DNA of 64,000 nucleotides from Aestuariivita sp. (GTDB lineage Bacteria > Pseudomonadota > Alphaproteobacteria > Rhodobacterales > Rhodobacteraceae): positions 868,001 through 932,000 of the forward strand of contig JAGYKE010000005.1 in assembly GCA_018401465.1 (NCBI GenBank), written 5' to 3'. Both the position numbers and the translations under genes were made by a program. Below the pieces are notes generated by a model that worked only from the letters and a program-made list of their open reading frames with translations, was not told the origin of the DNA and made no database searches. Shown here piece after piece: positions 61,191 to 64,000 of this stretch. The first letter of the stretch is position 1. Each line of letters begins with the position of its first letter.

Positions 61191-62405
61191 TCATTCCGCA
61201 GGCACCGCCGCGCCCGATGCGCGACGGGCAAAGTGGCGGCGGTTCAGAACCAGAACGAGCGTGATCATGGCGATCTGCGCTGCGATCGCGACCGCGCTCA
61301 GCGTCCAGTAGGCCATGCCGAACTTGGCGATGATCCCGGCACCGACGAGGCCCTTGTTGATCCAGAAGTGCAGCATCACATTCAGCGCCACACCCGGGCA
61401 GACCAGCGCATAGGAGCCGGCAGAATTGCCGTCACCGCGCAGGTAAGCGTCGGCATAGCCCTGCCGCCGCAGCACCAGCAGGCCCAACGCCAGAAAGACG
61501 GCCTGCACAGCCAGAATCGGCGTCGTCAGCAGCAGGTTGTCCGCAGTGCCGGCATGGGCGCCGAATGTCGTGTGCAGCCCGTGGTCCTGCCGCATGATCA
61601 TGATGCCCAGAATGGTCAGGATCGGCACGACGATCATCAGCGTCGGTGCGCTTTCCCGCGCGGTGCCGTAATGCAGCATCGAGTTGAACGCGACGATGGC
61701 GGCGACCAGCGCGTAAAGCGCGGCGATTGTCCCCAGCATGACCGACAGCACCAGCGCGACCCCGACGGTCAGCGGTACCCCGCTAAGTGCGGCGGGGGCG
61801 GACATCCCGACCGCGGTCATGGACAGCGCGAAGGCAGGCAGAAGCTGCGCGAAGGAATTGTTGGCGGTCACGTCGAATACGCCGCCGTCGCTCAGCACGC
61901 GGCCGAGGAATTTCCCGATCCGGGCGAAGGCAACCCCGGCGATCAGCGCGAAGGCGATCATGGCCATGGGGAAAAGGTACTCGACCACGCTCCAAAGCCC
62001 GGGCACGAAGACGAGGCCCAGGATAAAGCCCACATTGACGGTCATGGCCAGCGCCAGCGGCATCGCCAGAAGCTGGGTTTCGCCATTGGTGGTGACAAGC
62101 TTCGCATAGGCTTCAGTCCTACGGAATGCCGAAAGCTGATATAGGTTCCAGACCAGAAGCCGGACGTTCAGGATGGCGAAGCCAGCGATCCCGGTGACCG
62201 CGATCACGATGGCCGCCTGCAGTGCAAGGCCGCCCGTGGCAAAGGCGGCCATGATGTCTTCGAACACCGGAACCGGCTGGCCGGGATGGGGCACCCAGAA
62301 CATCAGGAACATGAAGAAGGTCACCGCCAGACCCCCGGCCCCGAGCGAGGCCAGGAAATAGAGTGGCAACCAGGTGTCGGCGGGACGGTTTGTGCGTGTC
62401 TGCAT
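61191..62405 (-). CDS. polytopic membrane protein of unknown family
   Basis: The protein has 404 residues from the ATG at 62405 (MQTRTNRPADTWLPLYFLAS). About ten to eleven membrane helices are predicted, with repeated small-residue helices (GGLALQAAIVIAVTGIAG, VGVALVLSVMLGTIAAL). Overall shape recalls SLAC1/TehA-type channels, but no motif proves it. It is the first gene of the sulfur block, 38 bases upstream of the SQR-like gene. It might transport a sulfur anion or hold the SQR-like enzyme in place (inference). Confidence 0.75.
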   Translation of the reverse strand: MQTRTNRPADTWLPLYFLASLGAGGLAVTFFMFLMFWVPHPGQPVPVFEDIMAAFATGGLALQAAIVIAVTGIAGFAILNVRLLVWNLYQLSAFRRTEAYAKLVTTNGETQLLAMPLALAMTVNVGFILGLVFVPGLWSVVEYLFPMAMIAFALIAGVAFARIGKFLGRVLSDGGVFDVTANNSFAQLLPAFALSMTAVGMSAPAALSGVPLTVGVALVLSVMLGTIAALYALVAAIVAFNSMLHYGTARESAPTLMIVVPILTILGIMIMRQDHGLHTTFGAHAGTADNLLLTTPILAVQAVFLALGLLVLRRQGYADAYLRGDGNSAGSYALVCPGVALNVMLHFWINKGLVGAGIIAKFGMAYWTLSAVAIAAQIAMITLVLVLNRRHFARRASGAAVPAE

Positions 62406-63152
62406 GACGAATCTCCGGATTGATCTGTCCGGACAGTGCCATCGCAGGCACCGGAGCGACGGTGACATGGTCACTGAACACCGGAACCCCACGCGCCGTG
62501 CGACGGTCCGTCGCAACGAACAAGTGTCCCGCTTTGAAACCGTCACCCCGCCCGACTGCGTCTCTGCCTGCGAGAGCTCCGGTCGGGCGACTTTCTCTTT
62601 GCGGCTGCGCTCTCGACTGCCGTTCCGGTCGCGCGGGACGAAGCGCTCGGAAGACTGCGCCTGCTCGTCGGGTCGATCGCAGGAACAGTTTCCTCTGGTT
62701 CTGCTGCGGCAATGTTGGCCGCTGTCGATGATGCTGACGGTGAGCCCCCTGCTCCGTCGGCACGAAGTCTTTCCGACATCGCGCCGGTTGCCCGGTCTTT
62801 CGGACCGGCCAAGTGTCGCAGTCGATGCTCGATGCCCTGTCTGTCGCTGTTGATAGCTGTCGCGACCATCTGACAGCTTTTCACCGTTGTTGGCGCAGGT
62901 TGAGACTGGATCGCGACACCATAATCCGCGATCCCGGGGCCCGCATGCTGAGCAAGCCGTTTCTGACCACACAGGTGATCGCAGGTCTTCCGAAAATCCG
63001 GGAACAGACCGCGTGCGGGTGGATCGGTCGGCTGGACCTGCAGGCCGTGAAACTGGGCCGCGAATTCCAAGAGGCAGAGCCGGAGCTCAAGGTCTTTGTA
63101 GACGCGCATGCGACGCGTGCGCCGACCACACGGGGCGAAGCGGGGGAGTGAG
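62406..63152. other. 747-base interval between divergent membrane-protein genes; one doubtful frame
   Basis: Only a 112-codon frame (62813-63151, plus strand) is worth mentioning. Its second half (LTTQVIAGLPKIREQTACGW, then LDLQAVKLGREFQEAEPEL) looks protein-like, and its stop lies two bases before the antiporter start. It has no clear ribosome site and no family that I recognise. The remainder shows no gene, RNA or element. Confidence 0.3.
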
Positions 63153-64000
63153 ATGATCACGGCACTTGAAGGAAACATCTTCTACGAAATCGCGGCCCTT
63201 CTTGTTCTTGCAGCGGGGGTCGGTTTCGTCGGTTTGCTGCTGCGTCAACCGCTGATCGTCAGCTTCATCGCCGTGGGCATGCTTGCGGGTCCGTCAGTGC
63301 TCGACATCGCGCGGTCGGATCAACAGATCGACCTTCTGGCGGAACTCGGCATCGCGATCTTGCTTTTCCTCGTGGGGTTGAAGCTCGATTTCAATCTGGT
63401 GCGCACACTCGGGCCAGTTTCCCTTGTGACGGGCCTCGGGCAGGTTGCCTTCACCACGGTATTCGGCTTTCTCATCGCGCTGGCGCTGGGGCTCGATCCG
63501 CTCACGGCAACCTATGTCGCGATCGCACTGACCTTCTCGTCGACCATCATCATCGTGAAGCTCTTGTCGGACAAACGCGAGATCGACTCGCTGCATGGAC
63601 AGATCGCGCTGGGCTTTCTGATCGTGCAGGACATCGTCGTTGTGGTCGCCATGATCGCGCTGTCCGCCATCGGCGTGGGCGGGGCCGCCGCCGAGGGCGA
63701 GAACGCGCTGACCGAGGTTCTGCAGGTTCTGGGCTACGGCGTGGCCATGCTGGCCTTCGTCGTGATTTTCATCCGCTTCATCGCCAATCCGCTGGTCACC
63801 CGCCTGTCGCAGGCGCCCGAACTCCTTGTGTCCTTCGCCATCGGCTGGGCAGCGCTGCTTGCCGCGATCGGCCATTATCTGGGCTTCGGCAAGGAACTGG
63901 GCGGGCTGCTGGCCGGAGTCTCGCTCGCCTCCACGCCCTTCCGCGAAGCGATCGCAGCGCGGCTTGCGTCCCTGCGCGATTTCCTGCTGCTGTTCTTTTT
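63153..64000 (+). CDS. CPA2 cation/proton antiporter (Kef/RosB-like), N-terminal part
   Basis: The frame starts at the ATG at 63153 (GGGGGAGTGAG upstream) and is open to the end of the window, giving about 282 residues. The N-terminal membrane domain shows VGFVGLLLRQPLIVSFIAVG, LAELGIAILLFLVGLKLD, FSSTIIIVKLLSDK and FLIVQDIVVVVAM, the signature pattern of the CPA2 family (KefB/C, YbaL). It exchanges K+ or Na+ for H+. The regulatory C-terminal domain, if any, is outside the window. Confidence 0.9.
   Translation, partial: MITALEGNIFYEIAALLVLAAGVGFVGLLLRQPLIVSFIAVGMLAGPSVLDIARSDQQIDLLAELGIAILLFLVGLKLDFNLVRTLGPVSLVTGLGQVAFTTVFGFLIALALGLDPLTATYVAIALTFSSTIIIVKLLSDKREIDSLHGQIALGFLIVQDIVVVVAMIALSAIGVGGAAAEGENALTEVLQVLGYGVAMLAFVVIFIRFIANPLVTRLSQAPELLVSFAIGWAALLAAIGHYLGFGKELGGLLAGVSLASTPFREAIAARLASLRDFLLLFF

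Overview
The window is GC-rich DNA that reads as an alphaproteobacterial, Rhodobacterales-type accessory region. The basis is the dense mix of TRAP and ABC uptake systems with catabolic enzymes, an IalB-family protein, Rhodobacterales-like sulfide/anion-channel genes, and several IS21, IS3, IS66 and IS6 elements or relics. No rRNA, intact tRNA, CRISPR array or replication origin was seen. Organism assignment is inference from gene content.

Layout. 1-2.1 kb: the edge of a secreted surface-protein gene, a small secreted protein, and fused IS21/IS66 debris. 2.2-8.1 kb: a LysR regulator divergent from a CoA-transferase, an HMG-CoA-lyase-like enzyme and a complete DctPQM TRAP transporter, which together look like uptake, CoA activation and cleavage of a branched hydroxy- or dicarboxylic acid. 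8.5-12.2 kb: an AcoR-like activator that lacks the GAFTGA loop, then a flavin monooxygenase fused to an NTF2-like domain. 12.5-20.3 kb: a type-B carboxylesterase divergent from a LysR regulator, and an SsuABC-type ABC transporter with two permeases coupled to a YtcJ-like amidohydrolase. 20.3-25.5 kb: small uncharacterised genes around a Crp/Fnr regulator, ending in a cysteine-rich repeat protein cut by an insertion element. 25.5-28.4 kb: an IS21 fold-back derivative, an IS6 scrap and a complete IS3 element.

28.4-36.5 kb is a second catabolic block: an ACMSD-like metal-dependent hydrolase/decarboxylase, a Rieske oxygenase, a LysR regulator, a NicX/M29-like enzyme, a creatininase-family hydrolase, a GST and a polar amino-acid ABC transporter. 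An arylmalonate decarboxylase/maleate isomerase-family gene lies further on, at 42 kb. The set suggests breakdown of an aromatic or N-heterocyclic acid. 36.5-44.6 kb is a mobile-DNA zone: a full IS21, a truncated ialB, a LuxR regulator, a diverged 180-bp direct-repeat pair carrying terminators, and a complete IS3 element. An SDR lacking its catalytic Tyr and Lys follows.

45.7-52.4 kb holds the most unusual locus. It is a tightly coupled four-gene operon (PqqD-like protein, ATP-grasp ligase, fold-type-III PLP decarboxylase, and a urea-transporter/M23-peptidase fusion) with a divergently transcribed orphan family-5 solute-binding protein. It looks like a peptide or amino-acid conjugate system that I cannot match to a described pathway.

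52.8-64 kb: a dienelactone-hydrolase-like protein, a quinone oxidoreductase, a molybdate uptake operon (ModE-like regulator, ModABC) with a palindromic operator candidate, and a Crp/Fnr regulator. Then come a SLAC1/TehA channel, a small membrane protein, a Tat-exported sulfide:quinone-reductase-like flavoprotein and a polytopic membrane protein, probably a sulfide or sulfur oxidation unit, and finally the start of a CPA2 cation/proton antiporter.
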